A stretch of 64,000 bases of DNA from Gluconobacter cerevisiae (GTDB taxonomy: Bacteria > Pseudomonadota > Alphaproteobacteria > Acetobacterales > Acetobacteraceae), in NCBI RefSeq assembly GCF_015244675.1, contig NZ_JABCQO010000008.1:62001-126000 (forward strand). The letters are read 5' to 3'. Under the pieces are notes generated by a model. The model was not told the origin of the DNA. It did not search any database and was given only the letters and a program-made list of their open reading frames with translations. The first letter of the stretch is position 1. Each line of letters starts with the position of its first letter. The position numbers and the translations under genes are program-made. Below, piece by piece: positions 9,393 to 17,623 of this stretch.

Positions 9393-9877
9393 TTCTTCGA
9401 AAGGTTATATTCACTTTGCACCCACACGTTGATCGGGATGAGATTGCGTTACAATCATGCCCATGTCGCGAGAAGTATGGTGATTGGATTCCTTGCGGCT
9501 GTCTTTCTCCGCATTTACCCACCATTCCACGATCAGATATCTTGAAATGTTGGGAAGGAGCATGACCGCTCATATCAAGCTGGATCGGCCTTCCGGAAGT
9601 CAACAGAATCCGCAATACGCGGTTAACCGCCGAGATTCGATACGGAGCAAAAATCCTGCGGGAAAAAGAATATCCGCCATCTGCCTGGAAAAATTCCCCA
9701 CAATTGACAAGGCAAATGCTGATATGGCCGCTGCTCGCGCGACGAGATCTGTCATTGTCAGTGATGTGTCGCCACTCCAAAGCGCACGACCTCTCGTAGC
9801 GATCTCGTGATTTGCAACTGCGCCTTCCAATATCTTCGTGACGCCGATTGGTTCAGGCGCAAGAAAAAGGCCCGACC
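9393..9877. other. 485-bp stretch with no confident gene
   Basis: Several short frames are open on both strands, including one of about 50 codons on the minus strand ending at 9411, but none has both a good start and family-like sequence. It probably contains degraded coding DNA between the orphan gene and the monooxygenase. Confidence 0.3.
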
Positions 9878-11389
9878 TCAAGACGATGCAGCGTATGTCT
9901 GGCAGGGTGGCAAAACGTGCGCAAAATAGCGCGAAAGCCCCGTCTCTAGCTCGTCAGAGGAGAAAATTCCGGCAATGTAACCGTCCGGACGCACGAGCAC
10001 CCAGTGATCGGGTTCGATCCCGTACGCTTCGGCGATATGGCCATCATCATCGACGAGTTCATGCCCCGCGCCGACGGCGACGATACGAACACCCGCGATG
10101 GCCGACGACCGGTCACGCACCTCATAGCCAAGCAGGGTCCAGTGAGTCCCTTGAAAAACCGTAAACAGCCGTGTCCGCTGCCCGGCCTGTCCGCGACAGG
10201 GCGCATCAGGAGCGCGATCGCCCGCCTGCACTTTGCCGCTTACCGAACCGGGCACGCTCAACGATGAACCGCGATAGCCGAGGTCGAGCTGACGCGCTTC
10301 GCGATCGCGCCGCATGGTGCCCTGTTTGGCTTCCCCGAGCAGCCGCGTTGAAAGACGCAGCATGTTCGCTGCGATTGGTCGACGCTCTGCCTCGTAGCTG
10401 TCGAGCAGCGCTTCCGGCGCTCCCGCGAGCACGGACGCCAGCTTCCAACCAAGATTATAGGCGTCCTGAACGCTGGTATTGAGGCCCTGACCGCCGGTTG
10501 GCGGGTGAACATGCGCCGCATCTCCCGCAATGAAGACGCGCCCGATCCGGTAGCGATCAGCCAGACGCGCACTCATCGTATAAATCGACGACCACGACAC
10601 CGAACGGACCGTAATGTCCCCTCTGCCGGTCCGGTCTTCGACGAGCGTGGTCAGCCCGGCCGGAGACAGGTCAACCTCTCCGTCCAGAGCCACAGGGGCC
10701 TGAATCTGGAACAGGTCCGTCCCCGCCAGTGGGCAGATCATCACCTGTGTTTCGGGTGCACCAAACTGGAACCGATGCCAGGCGGACCGATCCAACCCCT
10801 CCAGCCGCACATCGGCAACAATCGCACGCACGCCCAGTGCTTCTCCCGGAAAATCGATCGCCAATGCATGACGCACAAAACTGCGGCCACCATCGGTTCC
10901 GACGAGGAACCGGGCGCGGACAACCTGCTCGCCGCCTTGCTGTTCGATCCTCGCCGTAACGCCATCGTTGTCCTGCTGGAAACCGACCAACTGTGTCCCA
11001 AAATGCGGATGATGGCCCAGCTCAGCAAGCCGCTCTCGCATGACAGCTTCGGTTGAGAACTGTGGCAGCATCAGTGGCGCGGCATAGGGCTCGGCTGCGG
11101 TTGGAAAGACGTCCGCTTCCGTCAGCAGCGACATTTTATGGGTTCCATCAGGACGATACTGACAGAGCGGCGGATAGGGTCCGCCTGCCGCCGCTACACG
11201 ATCGACGAAACCGAGATCCTCGAAGATTTCCATCGTCCGGGGCTGGATGCCCTTTCCGCGCGACCCGCTGAACGGCTGCGTGTTCTGCTCGATCAGTTGG
11301 AACGAAACCCCGCGTCGGGCGAGGTCGATGGCAAGTGTCAGGCCTGCGGCCCCCGCACCCACGATCAAGACGTCTATATCGACAGACAC
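9878..11389 (-). CDS. FAD-dependent aromatic monooxygenase (PheA/TfdB type)
   Basis: About 503 residues. The Rossmann FAD motif IVGAGAAGLTLAIDLARRG is at the N-terminus. The middle holds the DG motif (LVGTDGGRSFVRHAL), followed by the second FAD motif IAGDAAHVHPPTGGQGLN near residue 285. A thioredoxin-like C-terminal domain (DGHIAEAYGIEPDHWVLVRPDGYIA) is typical of phenol/dichlorophenol hydroxylases and polyketide hydroxylases. I choose GTG 11389 because GGAG lies 6-9 nt upstream and the protein then begins VSVDIDVLIVG; upstream reading runs into the divergent promoter. It uses NAD(P)H and O2 to hydroxylate an aromatic ring; the substrate is unknown. Probably controlled by the divergent MarR gene. 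Confidence 0.87.
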   Translation of the reverse strand: MSVDIDVLIVGAGAAGLTLAIDLARRGVSFQLIEQNTQPFSGSRGKGIQPRTMEIFEDLGFVDRVAAAGGPYPPLCQYRPDGTHKMSLLTEADVFPTAAEPYAAPLMLPQFSTEAVMRERLAELGHHPHFGTQLVGFQQDNDGVTARIEQQGGEQVVRARFLVGTDGGRSFVRHALAIDFPGEALGVRAIVADVRLEGLDRSAWHRFQFGAPETQVMICPLAGTDLFQIQAPVALDGEVDLSPAGLTTLVEDRTGRGDITVRSVSWSSIYTMSARLADRYRIGRVFIAGDAAHVHPPTGGQGLNTSVQDAYNLGWKLASVLAGAPEALLDSYEAERRPIAANMLRLSTRLLGEAKQGTMRRDREARQLDLGYRGSSLSVPGSVSGKVQAGDRAPDAPCRGQAGQRTRLFTVFQGTHWTLLGYEVRDRSSAIAGVRIVAVGAGHELVDDDGHIAEAYGIEPDHWVLVRPDGYIAGIFSSDELETGLSRYFAHVLPPCQTYAASS

Positions 11390-11408
11390 TGGCAACTCCG
11401 CGAATAAA

Positions 11409-11470
11409 TGTGTAATATTCACGTATCTGAAGGTGACATCGAAAGCAACGAAAAACGTGAATAATGCACA
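11409..11470. promoter_or_regulatory. Paired inverted MarR-type boxes in a divergent promoter
   Basis: TGTGTAATATTCACG (11409-11423) and CGTGAATAATGCACA (11456-11470) are inverted copies matching at 13 of 15 positions, separated by 32 bp, in the gap between the monooxygenase and the MarR gene. The right copy contains the GTG start of the MarR gene. This arrangement fits binding of one MarR dimer at each box to control both promoters. Confidence 0.6.
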
Positions 11471-11909
11471 TGATCCTGATATCCTGCGCGGACTCCATGC
11501 CGCGATCATTGATCTGGTCGATGAAATCAACCGACCGCGTCGGGATGATCGCCTGATCGAAGAAGCAGGCATTCCGTTGGATCGGGCCCTGTTTCCGCTT
11601 CTGGCACGCGTATGGCGCTACGGTCCCATCGGCGTGGTCGACCTCGCGGACCGGACGGGCCGAGATCATACGACCATCAGCCGGCAAATGACCAAGCTGG
11701 AGGAACTGGACCTCATCGAGCGCAAGCCATCCATAACGGACAGGCGTGTTCGCGAAGCGACAGTAACAGGAAAGGGGCAGGAAATGGTCGACCTGCTCAA
11801 CGCAGCGCGCGAGAGGCTGGCCAACCGCATTCTTGTCGACTGGAACGATACTGACCTCAATCAGTTACAAACGCTTCTGCGACGCTTCGCTGACGACCTA
11901 ATGCGGTGA
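11457..11909 (+). CDS. MarR-family regulator divergent from a monooxygenase
   Basis: About 150 residues with a complete MarR winged helix: VVDLADRTGRDHTTISRQMTKLEELDLIERKPSITDRRVREATVTGKG, which contains the DxRxxxxxLT wing. The start GTG 11457 lies inside the right operator box, so autorepression is likely. Upstream in-frame codons overlap the divergent gene and do not look MarR-like. By analogy with other monooxygenase/MarR pairs, it would release its operator when the aromatic substrate or a related phenolic is present. Confidence 0.82.
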   Translation: MNNAHDPDILRGLHAAIIDLVDEINRPRRDDRLIEEAGIPLDRALFPLLARVWRYGPIGVVDLADRTGRDHTTISRQMTKLEELDLIERKPSITDRRVREATVTGKGQEMVDLLNAARERLANRILVDWNDTDLNQLQTLLRRFADDLMR

Positions 11910-12038
11910 TAAATCCAGTAAAATATCTGCCACTAGAATCAGACCGTTTGCTCCGGCCTGGCTCACGTTGACGGAGCGATTTATCGACAGGCAGAAGCGG
12001 GAAATTGAGTGCCTGAAGAATAGAGTTGGAGATACAGC

Positions 12039-12215
12039 GTGGCTCGAGGAAAGGGTAAGATTCCTCCTAAGCCTGCCAAGCAGCATCTTCCGTCGAAGAT
12101 CTGCCCGGTCTGCGATCGACCGTTCACTTGGCGCAAGAAATGGGCGAAGGACTGGGATCAGGTTCGGTATTGTTCTGAAGCCTGTAAGGGCATGCCGAAA
12201 GTACGACGGTTGTGA
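12039..12215 (+). CDS. DUF2256 zinc-ribbon protein (chromosomal copy)
   Basis: A 58-residue basic protein, GTG start at 12039. It carries [18 protein letters not shown] and [10 protein letters not shown], the CxxC...CxxxC zinc-ribbon layout of DUF2256. Function is unknown. Just upstream (about 11968-12038) a relic reads [13 protein letters not shown], similar to the coiled-coil gene before the prophage DUF2256 copy at 29894. That points to a shared two-gene module whose first gene is broken here. A terminator follows at 12217. Confidence 0.75.
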   Translation: MARGKGKIPPKPAKQHLPSKICPVCDRPFTWRKKWAKDWDQVRYCSEACKGMPKVRRL

Positions 12216-12216
12216 A

Positions 12217-12241
12217 AAGCCGCCTCGAAGGACGGCTTTTT
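12217..12241 (+). terminator. Rho-independent terminator after DUF2256
   Basis: Stem AAGCCG / CGGCTT with a 10-nt interior, followed by TTTTT, immediately after the DUF2256 stop. Confidence 0.7.
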
Positions 12242-12249
12242 GGGCAGTT

Positions 12250-12744
12250 CTAATGCTCGGAATCGGAGACTGAAAGTAGGCCACCTGTGCCATCTACCAA
12301 TGGCGGTGTCACTTTCCCCCGCACAAGCCAATAGACAGTGCCCAAAGCCAGTACAGCGCCCGATAGTGCCGCCATTTCCTGTACGTTCACGCCATTCAGA
12401 TCAAGGACGATGAATTTCCGAACCGTCGCCATCATGCCGATCAGCAGGACAGATCGCATGCGGGCCATACTGTGTGCTTGGCCACCCGGCATCACCAGAA
12501 TGGAGTGTTTGAACTCCAGCGCAATCAGCACAGTGAAAAACATGCCGAAAATGGCCTGAAGCAAAACCGGACTGGTCGGATCAAGTCCTGTATCCAAAAC
12601 CATGCGGATGACTGCCACAACAACATGCAGCAGACCCACGCATGCAACGACGGTAATACATAAAGTCAGAATGACCATGGCCGCTTCTTCGAACAGGTCG
12701 AAAGCGCGTGCCAGTTTGAGAAAACCTGGAATATTCTTGATCAT
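12250..12744 (-). CDS. psiE: PsiE-family phosphate-starvation-inducible membrane protein
   Basis: About 164 residues with four hydrophobic segments: MVILTLCITVVACVGLLHVV, then AIFGMFFTVLIALEF, SVLLIGMMATVRKFIVLD and LSGAVLALGTVYWLV. The pattern (cytoplasmic loop with KHSI, then RKFIVLDL) is that of PsiE. ATG 12744 (MIKNIPG) is used; a GTG four codons upstream is possible because GGAG lies close to it. PsiE is induced by phosphate limitation in enterics, but its molecular role is not known. Convergent with the DUF2256 gene. Confidence 0.78.
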   Translation of the reverse strand: MIKNIPGFLKLARAFDLFEEAAMVILTLCITVVACVGLLHVVVAVIRMVLDTGLDPTSPVLLQAIFGMFFTVLIALEFKHSILVMPGGQAHSMARMRSVLLIGMMATVRKFIVLDLNGVNVQEMAALSGAVLALGTVYWLVRGKVTPPLVDGTGGLLSVSDSEH

Positions 12745-12921
12745 GGCCAACAACACATCTCCGTGATTGATGGAGGATCGTACTGTTATGTGGCGATTTC
12801 GAGAAGAGTGCTGGGTGTTTGCGAGGATGACGGTTTGTAGTCAGGCAGACTGAGTGTCTTATTGTTGCAACCATCCGGCACGACGAGGCTTTATCTCCTG
12901 AACTGCGCAGGGGAAGCATTC

Positions 12922-13707
12922 ATGTCTATCCAGGGATTGTCGCGTTTTCAGAGTAAAAAGGTTCTCGTTACGGGTGCCGCCTCAGGCATTGGCCACGCCA
13001 CAGCGCTTCGGTTTCTTGACGAGGGCGCTCATGTCATCCTCGTGGATCGAGACAAGGCGAAGCTTGATGACGCTACGAAGGCGCTGGCCCCGAAATATGC
13101 CGTGCCATCCTTGACGGATATTTCCGTCCCGGAACAGGTTGAGGCTCTCTGTAAATTTGTCGAGGAATATTTTGGGACGCTTGATGTTCTGGTGAATAAC
13201 GCTGGTGTGACGGCTATGGGCACCGTTCTGGATTGCGATCTGGCAACCTGGAGCACCGTCTGCGCGACCACCCTCACCGGCACTCTGAACGTCAGCCGCA
13301 CATTTCTTCCCATGCTGATCAAAGCGAAAGGCAACATCGTCAACACCGCTTCGGTTTCCGGCATGCGAGGAGATTGGAATACGGCGTATTACGATGTCGC
13401 GAAAGGCGGCGTAGTGAACCTGACCCGTGTGATGGCAATGGACCACGGCAAGAGTGGCGTGCGCGTCAATGCAATCTGCCCCTCGGTCACGCGTACGGCC
13501 ATGACGGCAGAGGCGGTCAAAGACAAGGCATTTGTCAAAAGCGTGGAAGATCGTGTGCCATTACAGCGCCTTGGAGAACCAGAAGACATGGCCGCTGCCA
13601 TTACATTTTTGGCAAGCGCGGATGCGTCCTACATCACAGGCCTTATTATGCCTGTGGATGGTGGCGTGACTGCTTCCAACGGCCAGCCACCATTCCCGAT
13701 GTCATAA
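12922..13707 (+). CDS. SDR-family oxidoreductase
   Basis: A classical short-chain dehydrogenase of about 261 residues. It has the cofactor motif VTGAASGIGHATALRF, the NNAG motif (LVNNAGVTAMG), the catalytic Ser region (NTASVSGMRG) and YxxxK in AYYDVAKGGVVNL, followed by ICPSVTRTAM and the C-terminal ITGLIMPVDGGVTAS. The Asp after beta-2 (LVDRDKAK) suggests NAD(H) preference. ATG 12922 has GGGGAAG about 6 nt upstream. The substrate is unknown; acetic acid bacteria hold many SDRs acting on polyols and ketones. It is the last host gene before the prophage attachment site. Confidence 0.88.
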   Translation: MSIQGLSRFQSKKVLVTGAASGIGHATALRFLDEGAHVILVDRDKAKLDDATKALAPKYAVPSLTDISVPEQVEALCKFVEEYFGTLDVLVNNAGVTAMGTVLDCDLATWSTVCATTLTGTLNVSRTFLPMLIKAKGNIVNTASVSGMRGDWNTAYYDVAKGGVVNLTRVMAMDHGKSGVRVNAICPSVTRTAMTAEAVKDKAFVKSVEDRVPLQRLGEPEDMAAAITFLASADASYITGLIMPVDGGVTASNGQPPFPMS

Positions 13708-13968
13708 AATCAAAGTACCCTCTCTGGCTGATCTGCCGCGTCCGTGTCTCCCGTCACGATCAGTCAGGATATCGCGGGCGTTTAGGTAGATATGACGAAG
13801 GCCGGTATCGTGAGCGTCTCAGGAGTGCAGCACTGAACAGCGGACTAGGCCGTCCGATTTGGGTCGATAGATATAGATATCGACAGCATGCGGAAGCAAG
13901 AGATGTCGGATAAATTCCAGACTTTCTCTTGAAAAATGAGATTTTATAAGGATTTTTACCGGACCGAG

Positions 13969-14018
13969 TGGTGGGCGCAACAGGGATTGAACCTGTGACC
14001 CCTACCATGTCAAGGTAG
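13969..14018 (-). tRNA. 3' part of tRNA-Val(GAC): left attachment site of the prophage
   Basis: On the minus strand this reads as a tRNA from the anticodon arm to CCA: stem CTACC, loop TTGACAT (anticodon GAC), stem GGTAG, variable loop, T-arm ACAGG-TTCAATC-CCTGT, acceptor TGCGCCC, then ACCA. The 5' half (acceptor GGGCGCA and D-arm) is absent; instead the DNA continues into phage sequence and the integrase gene 77 bp away. This is what remains when a phage recombines into the 3' end of a tRNA gene and displaces the original 3' end. The restored full tRNA should lie at the other end of the prophage, beyond the window. Confidence 0.85.
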
Positions 14019-14095
14019 TTGAATAGTTCCAAAAAATGGCAGTTTTTCAACGGTTCTAGCGCAGCACAATCATTGACTGCACCAGTTCTGCACAT

Positions 14096-15199
14096 TTAAG
14101 CATTTATCCCCAGCCACTCGATGATCTCATTCCGGTAGGCATCGGGCATCACTTTGGCGTACCGAGTGACCGTCGTGATGTTGCCCCATCCGCCGTCAGC
14201 CTTAAGGCGCATCAGATCCTTGTGCAGGCAGTATTGCCAGCTTGCCCATGTGTGACGTGCATCATGCGGGGTGACGTTAGGGACGAACACGCTCTTCGAC
14301 TTCTCCTGTCCCTTCGGTGTCCACACGCGCACACGCCCCGGAAGACCAGCCTTGCGACAAGCCACCGCCCATCCAGACTTGATCTGGCCGCCACTCGTTC
14401 GGCCGTTTTCAGAATAAGCCTCTCCGATCTCCCTGCCCTGCCCGTTTCTCGATTTTCTCGCGCGAACGGGACGGAATACGCGGCCATCCCGGTTCGGTAG
14501 AGAAGCCAACGACGCACAGACGCGGGGCGGCAGATCGATATGCCGCTCGTTCCCTTGCTTCTGCCAGACAACGGCTCGCCTTCCCCTTAGGTCCACACAG
14601 GCCCAGTCCAGTTCAAGAGCCTCTGACATACGAGCCCCTGTGCCGAACAGGAACACCAGAAGCGGCTTCAGATGGACAGCTGCATTGTCGATCAATAGCG
14701 TCACCTGCTCTGGGCGCAGATAGATCGTTCTCCCAGTTGGAATGCGAGGCTTATCGAACGCAGGACGATCACACCACTTACGGATCGCAGCAAACTCCAG
14801 AACTGACCGCAGTGGAGTAAGGACGGATCGGACCTTGGTGGCGGGATTGGCCTCGGCACCGTCGCGGAGGATATGTCGATAAGCTTGGTCCAATGATGTT
14901 TGGTCGATATCCGAAAGGCGGATGGTCCCGAAGTACGCCAGAAGCCTGAGGAGGTAAGCCTTGGTCGCATCCGACCTTGGCTCGGCCTCAAGATAAGCAG
15001 TGATGGCATGAGCAAATGTTACAACCGCGCGTTTGCCGTAGATGCCTTCCTGCCAGAGTTCAGCTTCGCGCTTTGCACGGTATTCTTCTGCCTGCCTCGG
15101 GTCAGCAGTTCCTGTGCTTTCATAAATGCTCTGTCCTTTGACAGTTCCACGGACATAGAGCTTTTCTGAATCGGTGCGTTTGTAGACTTTGAGTGGCAT
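14096..15199 (-). CDS. int: Tyrosine-type phage integrase
   Basis: A 367-residue site-specific recombinase that would integrate the phage into tRNA-Val. N-terminal arm- and core-binding domains are followed by the catalytic domain: Arg190 in GTGARMSEAL, His312 and Arg315 in PHDARHTWAS, and the nucleophile Tyr347 in TRYAKV. The third histidine position appears as Trp (GGWGN), which is common. The 3' end points at the attachment site 77 bp away. Its first 181 bp overlap the excisionase-like gene in another frame. It is the last gene of the leftward operon. Confidence 0.93.
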   Translation of the reverse strand: MPLKVYKRTDSEKLYVRGTVKGQSIYESTGTADPRQAEEYRAKREAELWQEGIYGKRAVVTFAHAITAYLEAEPRSDATKAYLLRLLAYFGTIRLSDIDQTSLDQAYRHILRDGAEANPATKVRSVLTPLRSVLEFAAIRKWCDRPAFDKPRIPTGRTIYLRPEQVTLLIDNAAVHLKPLLVFLFGTGARMSEALELDWACVDLRGRRAVVWQKQGNERHIDLPPRVCASLASLPNRDGRVFRPVRARKSRNGQGREIGEAYSENGRTSGGQIKSGWAVACRKAGLPGRVRVWTPKGQEKSKSVFVPNVTPHDARHTWASWQYCLHKDLMRLKADGGWGNITTVTRYAKVMPDAYRNEIIEWLGINA

Positions 15200-15393
15200 T
15201 CCAGACTCAACAGAAGGCGTTTATAATCTGCCGGATAGAAGATAAAGCGACTACCCCATCGACGGTGGGTAGGGCCTCCATGGAATTCATGAACGCGGCT
15301 GAGATGTTGTCTGAGCTTTGTCTTTCCGATCCGGCCTTTCAGGCGTTTGAGTACGTCCTGAAAGGTCATCGTTTCATCGGGGAACTCACTCAT
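15019..15393 (-). CDS. Excisionase-like helix-turn-helix protein overlapping the integrase
   Basis: A 124-residue basic protein. Its first 70 residues (MTFQDVLKRLKGRIGKTKLRQHL ... RWGSRFIFYPADYKRLLLSL) look like a MerR/Xis-type winged helix in which a short wing (FIFYPADY) follows the recognition helix. Position next to int, strand and size fit an excisionase or recombination directionality factor. The low-complexity C-terminal part is encoded over the first 181 nt of the integrase in another frame. Translationally coupled to the upstream gene by an ATGA-type overlap. Confidence 0.65.
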   Translation of the reverse strand: MSEFPDETMTFQDVLKRLKGRIGKTKLRQHLSRVHEFHGGPTHRRWGSRFIFYPADYKRLLLSLECHSKSTNAPIQKSSMSVELSKDRAFMKAQELLTRGRQKNTVQSAKLNSGRKASTANARL

Positions 15394-15565
15394 CGCGCGC
15401 TCCCTTACGTACTATGGTCCAGCCCATACGGTTCAGTTCGTACAGAACGCGGTCAACGCGCTCGCCGGGAGAAACACCATGCTTCTCTTTGCGAGCCATA
15501 CCCTGCTGCTGAAGGGCCTCGAGCACATCGCACTTTATTTCTGTGTTTCTTATTACGTCACTCAT
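15386..15565 (-). CDS. Small phage protein, 59 residues
   Basis: Minus-strand gene reading MSDVIRNTEIKCDVLEALQQQ to WTIVRKGARDE. It starts inside the end of the preceding gene and stops inside the start of the excisionase-like gene, so it sits in a tight chain of coupled phage genes. The C-terminal YELNRMGWTIVRKG could be a small helix-strand unit. Function unknown. Confidence 0.6.
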   Translation of the reverse strand: MSDVIRNTEIKCDVLEALQQQGMARKEKHGVSPGERVDRVLYELNRMGWTIVRKGARDE

Positions 15566-15750
15566 CCCCGTTCCTCCGCATCCATGGCCGTGTCGATGCT
15601 GTGGCGAATATCTGTGAGGTCAGCGGGAAGTGATTTCTGATATCGCGCTAAAGCGACATCTTTCCAGCGCCCGTAAGAAGCATGCTCTCCGACGACAATG
15701 TCTTGTTCTCCAAGCCAGTTAATCCGATCCGTATCCGTCCGCCCGCTCAT
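15562..15750 (-). CDS. Small phage protein, 62 residues
   Basis: Reads MSGRTDTDRINWLGEQDIVV to TAMDAEERG. It contains an INWL...VVGEHASYGRW pattern often seen in small phage proteins of recombination operons. Overlaps both neighbours by a few bases. No known function. Confidence 0.6.
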   Translation of the reverse strand: MSGRTDTDRINWLGEQDIVVGEHASYGRWKDVALARYQKSLPADLTDIRHSIDTAMDAEERG

Positions 15751-15935
15751 GCCGGGTCTCCTGCAGGCTTACATGTCTGCGCTTTTTCAAACGCGGCTAT
15801 GGCTTGTTCAACTCGACATTCTGCACTCGTGAGAGCATTGATTCGCTCTTGTGCCATCAGCATGTTTCGCTGTTCTTCAGCGATCTGGATGCGTATGGCG
15901 CGGGTAGCCGCTTCCATGACATTCTTGTCCATCAT
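15747..15935 (-). CDS. Small helical phage protein
   Basis: 62 residues starting MMDKNVMEAATRAIRIQIAE. Mostly one long charged helix (EEQRNMLMAQERINALTSAE) likely to form a coiled coil. The start is chosen at 15935 (or the adjacent ATG 15932) because GGGAGGGG lies just upstream. The ATG overlaps the stop of the methyltransferase. Function unknown. Confidence 0.6.
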   Translation of the reverse strand: MMDKNVMEAATRAIRIQIAEEQRNMLMAQERINALTSAECRVEQAIAAFEKAQTCKPAGDPA

Positions 15936-16438
15936 ACCCCTCCCTCGCGTGTGAGCATCAAGCCGTAGCCAGACCGCGCTGCACGTCGAAGCCCTTCTTT
16001 CCCTTGCTGCCCCATCGCCATTAAGGCAATTCCACCCTGCGGGCTCTTTGCAACCGTTCCATCCGTCTGGACAAACTTGGTTTTCCCGCAAGGGAACAGA
16101 ATGGCATCCATCCAAGGAGCGTAATCATGGAACCATCCGGCGCTAGTCAGGGCATTGACCAGCACAATACCGTTCCCGTGCGCCACGAAACGCTTTAGCC
16201 ACGGCACAATGCCATTCCGTCCGCCAAAGGGCGGATTGAGCCAGACAAAGCCGTCCCATGGCTGGGTCAGGCCATCCTCATCGGGCGTGAAGAACTGGTT
16301 CGCTGGAACGCAAATATGCGTCCTGTCAGTCGGTGAGCATGGGTCTAAATCGAAACGGCATCCAAGAGCGGAAAAGACCTCGGGCGGTGTGTAATGCTCG
16401 TCTGTCTTCCCGGCACGCAGAGGGAATGACTGGCTCAT
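15932..16438 (-). CDS. Phage DNA N6-adenine methyltransferase (Dam type)
   Basis: 168 residues, the size of the phage-borne DNA_N6_adenineMT family. It has EHYTPPEVF near the N-terminus, DLDPCS, and the catalytic motif WLNPPFGG (NPPF) near residue 68. It probably methylates adenine in phage DNA, either to evade host restriction or to set regulation; the target site cannot be read. Overlaps the genes on both sides by a few bases within the leftward operon. Confidence 0.85.
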   Translation of the reverse strand: MSQSFPLRAGKTDEHYTPPEVFSALGCRFDLDPCSPTDRTHICVPANQFFTPDEDGLTQPWDGFVWLNPPFGGRNGIVPWLKRFVAHGNGIVLVNALTSAGWFHDYAPWMDAILFPCGKTKFVQTDGTVAKSPQGGIALMAMGQQGKEGLRRAARSGYGLMLTREGGV

Positions 16439-16902
16439 GACTGATCTCCATCGCGCGTGAGGGCGGCGATCTTGAGCCGGACTTCCGTAGGTATGTTCTC
16501 GACGAGTTTAGGCCCTAAGAGGGCACTTGCATTCAGCCCGCACTCGATCAAAGCACCCCTCAGGCTGTCCCGTTCCGCCTCCAACTCCGCAATCCGTGCT
16601 TCCAGCGCGGCGACGTTGGCGGGATGGGCGTAGAGGACGCGTTTATGTTCTGGATCGCGCTCGTCTTCTTCCCATTCCGATTTCTTGCAATCAAACCAAC
16701 CGTAGTAATCACCACGGTAGACCTGATAGACAGGCTCCTGCCCCTCCGCATCCTTCCGGCGCTGTTCCGCCGCGCCATCTTCAAAGCATTTCCGGGCGTA
16801 ACGCGCCAATTTCGGCAGGTCGTGCGGGGACAAACCAAGAGCGCGCATGATTTCTAGAGCCATTGCTTCGCCATATTCACGTTTCTGTTCGGTCTGGCTC
16901 AT
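16435..16902 (-). CDS. Hypothetical phage protein with coiled coil
   Basis: 155 residues. The middle has YQVYRGDYYGWFDCKKSEW, a pattern seen in DUF551-like and other small phage proteins. It is followed by a coiled coil (VAALEARIAELEAERDSLRG). No enzymatic motif. Coupled by overlap to the methyltransferase downstream. Confidence 0.65.
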   Translation of the reverse strand: MSQTEQKREYGEAMALEIMRALGLSPHDLPKLARYARKCFEDGAAEQRRKDAEGQEPVYQVYRGDYYGWFDCKKSEWEEDERDPEHKRVLYAHPANVAALEARIAELEAERDSLRGALIECGLNASALLGPKLVENIPTEVRLKIAALTRDGDQS

Positions 16903-17027
16903 CGGTAGTGCCCCATGTCATCGCGGTCGGGATTGAAGTCGTCATGATCGTTCGTGAGCCAGCGCCATAGTTCACGGATGCAGCCAGCCGCGAACTGGAT
17001 CGGGCGGAAGAGAGTGGTCATCACCAT
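16899..17027 (-). CDS. Tiny phage protein, 42 residues
   Basis: MVMTTLFRPIQFAAG to DDMGHYR. ATG 17027 has AGAGGA about 4 nt upstream; a second ATG at 17021 is possible. Its stop overlaps the start of the next gene in the same manner as the rest of the operon, which is the main support. Function unknown. Confidence 0.5.
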   Translation of the reverse strand: MVMTTLFRPIQFAAGCIRELWRWLTNDHDDFNPDRDDMGHYR

Positions 17028-17119
17028 GTGATCCTCTGTGCCCAATCGTCGAAATTTTCGTCATGGCCCGAGTCTGGCTCGGTGAAGAACTGGCGGATTT
17101 TCTTGAGGAGGCTCTTCAT
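17021..17119 (-). CDS. Tiny phage protein, 32 residues
   Basis: MKSLLKKIRQFFTEPDSG to WAQRITW. Its ATG overlaps the TGA of the gene before it, and its stop overlaps the next start, giving a continuous coupled chain. The amphipathic basic N-terminal helix is the only visible feature. Function unknown. Confidence 0.45.
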   Translation of the reverse strand: MKSLLKKIRQFFTEPDSGHDENFDDWAQRITW

Positions 17120-17622
17120 TTCGCGGCGCTCCGGATGGCTTCGAGTGAACCTTCACGGTTGATCCACGAGCACTCACCCGGCTTTGCCTCCACCGGATTT
17201 TGCGCGATGTCCCAGATGCCGGGAACGCTATTAAGTCCCCGTTCGGCATGGTACCGATACCAATTAGTATCCGGTCCGGACGTTGCCGCCATACTGCAAA
17301 GCACGCCCCTCATGCGTTCATACCCAACTGCGAGAGAGCGGATCAGGGCGTCATTCTCCTCCCTCTCCGCCGCCACAGCATCGGCAATGGCTTCCTTAAG
17401 ATCGGATGGCGTTACAGTACTCGCGAGATAGGAATATCCAGCACCATCGGCATTTGGTGCGCCGAGATTAAAGCCGCAGTCTGGATCAGCTTTCCAAGCC
17501 TCTATGCGCCAGTCCCACCACATCGGAATGGGATGCTCTGAACCATCGCAATTCAGTAAATGCCAAGCATCACGATCACGCCCAAACACGGGAAATCCAT
17601 CCCACTTCACAGCTTCACTCAC
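17116..17622 (-). CDS. Hypothetical phage protein, about 168 residues
   Basis: Chosen start GTG 17622 (VSEAVKWDGFPV) because a purine-rich GGGGAGGG is upstream and the preceding small gene ends 1 bp before it. An upstream ATG would overlap that gene. It contains WHLLNCDGSEHPIPMWWDWR and a helical ADAVAAEREENDALIRSLAVGYERMR region. No family recognised. Confidence 0.6.
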   Translation of the reverse strand: MSEAVKWDGFPVFGRDRDAWHLLNCDGSEHPIPMWWDWRIEAWKADPDCGFNLGAPNADGAGYSYLASTVTPSDLKEAIADAVAAEREENDALIRSLAVGYERMRGVLCSMAATSGPDTNWYRYHAERGLNSVPGIWDIAQNPVEAKPGECSWINREGSLEAIRSAAK

Positions 17623-17623
17623 C

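Noticed and set aside
9600-9881. Minus-strand frame of 93 codons after the monooxygenase
   Set aside because: Starts with a TTG without ribosome site and shows no recognisable domain; possibly decayed DNA.
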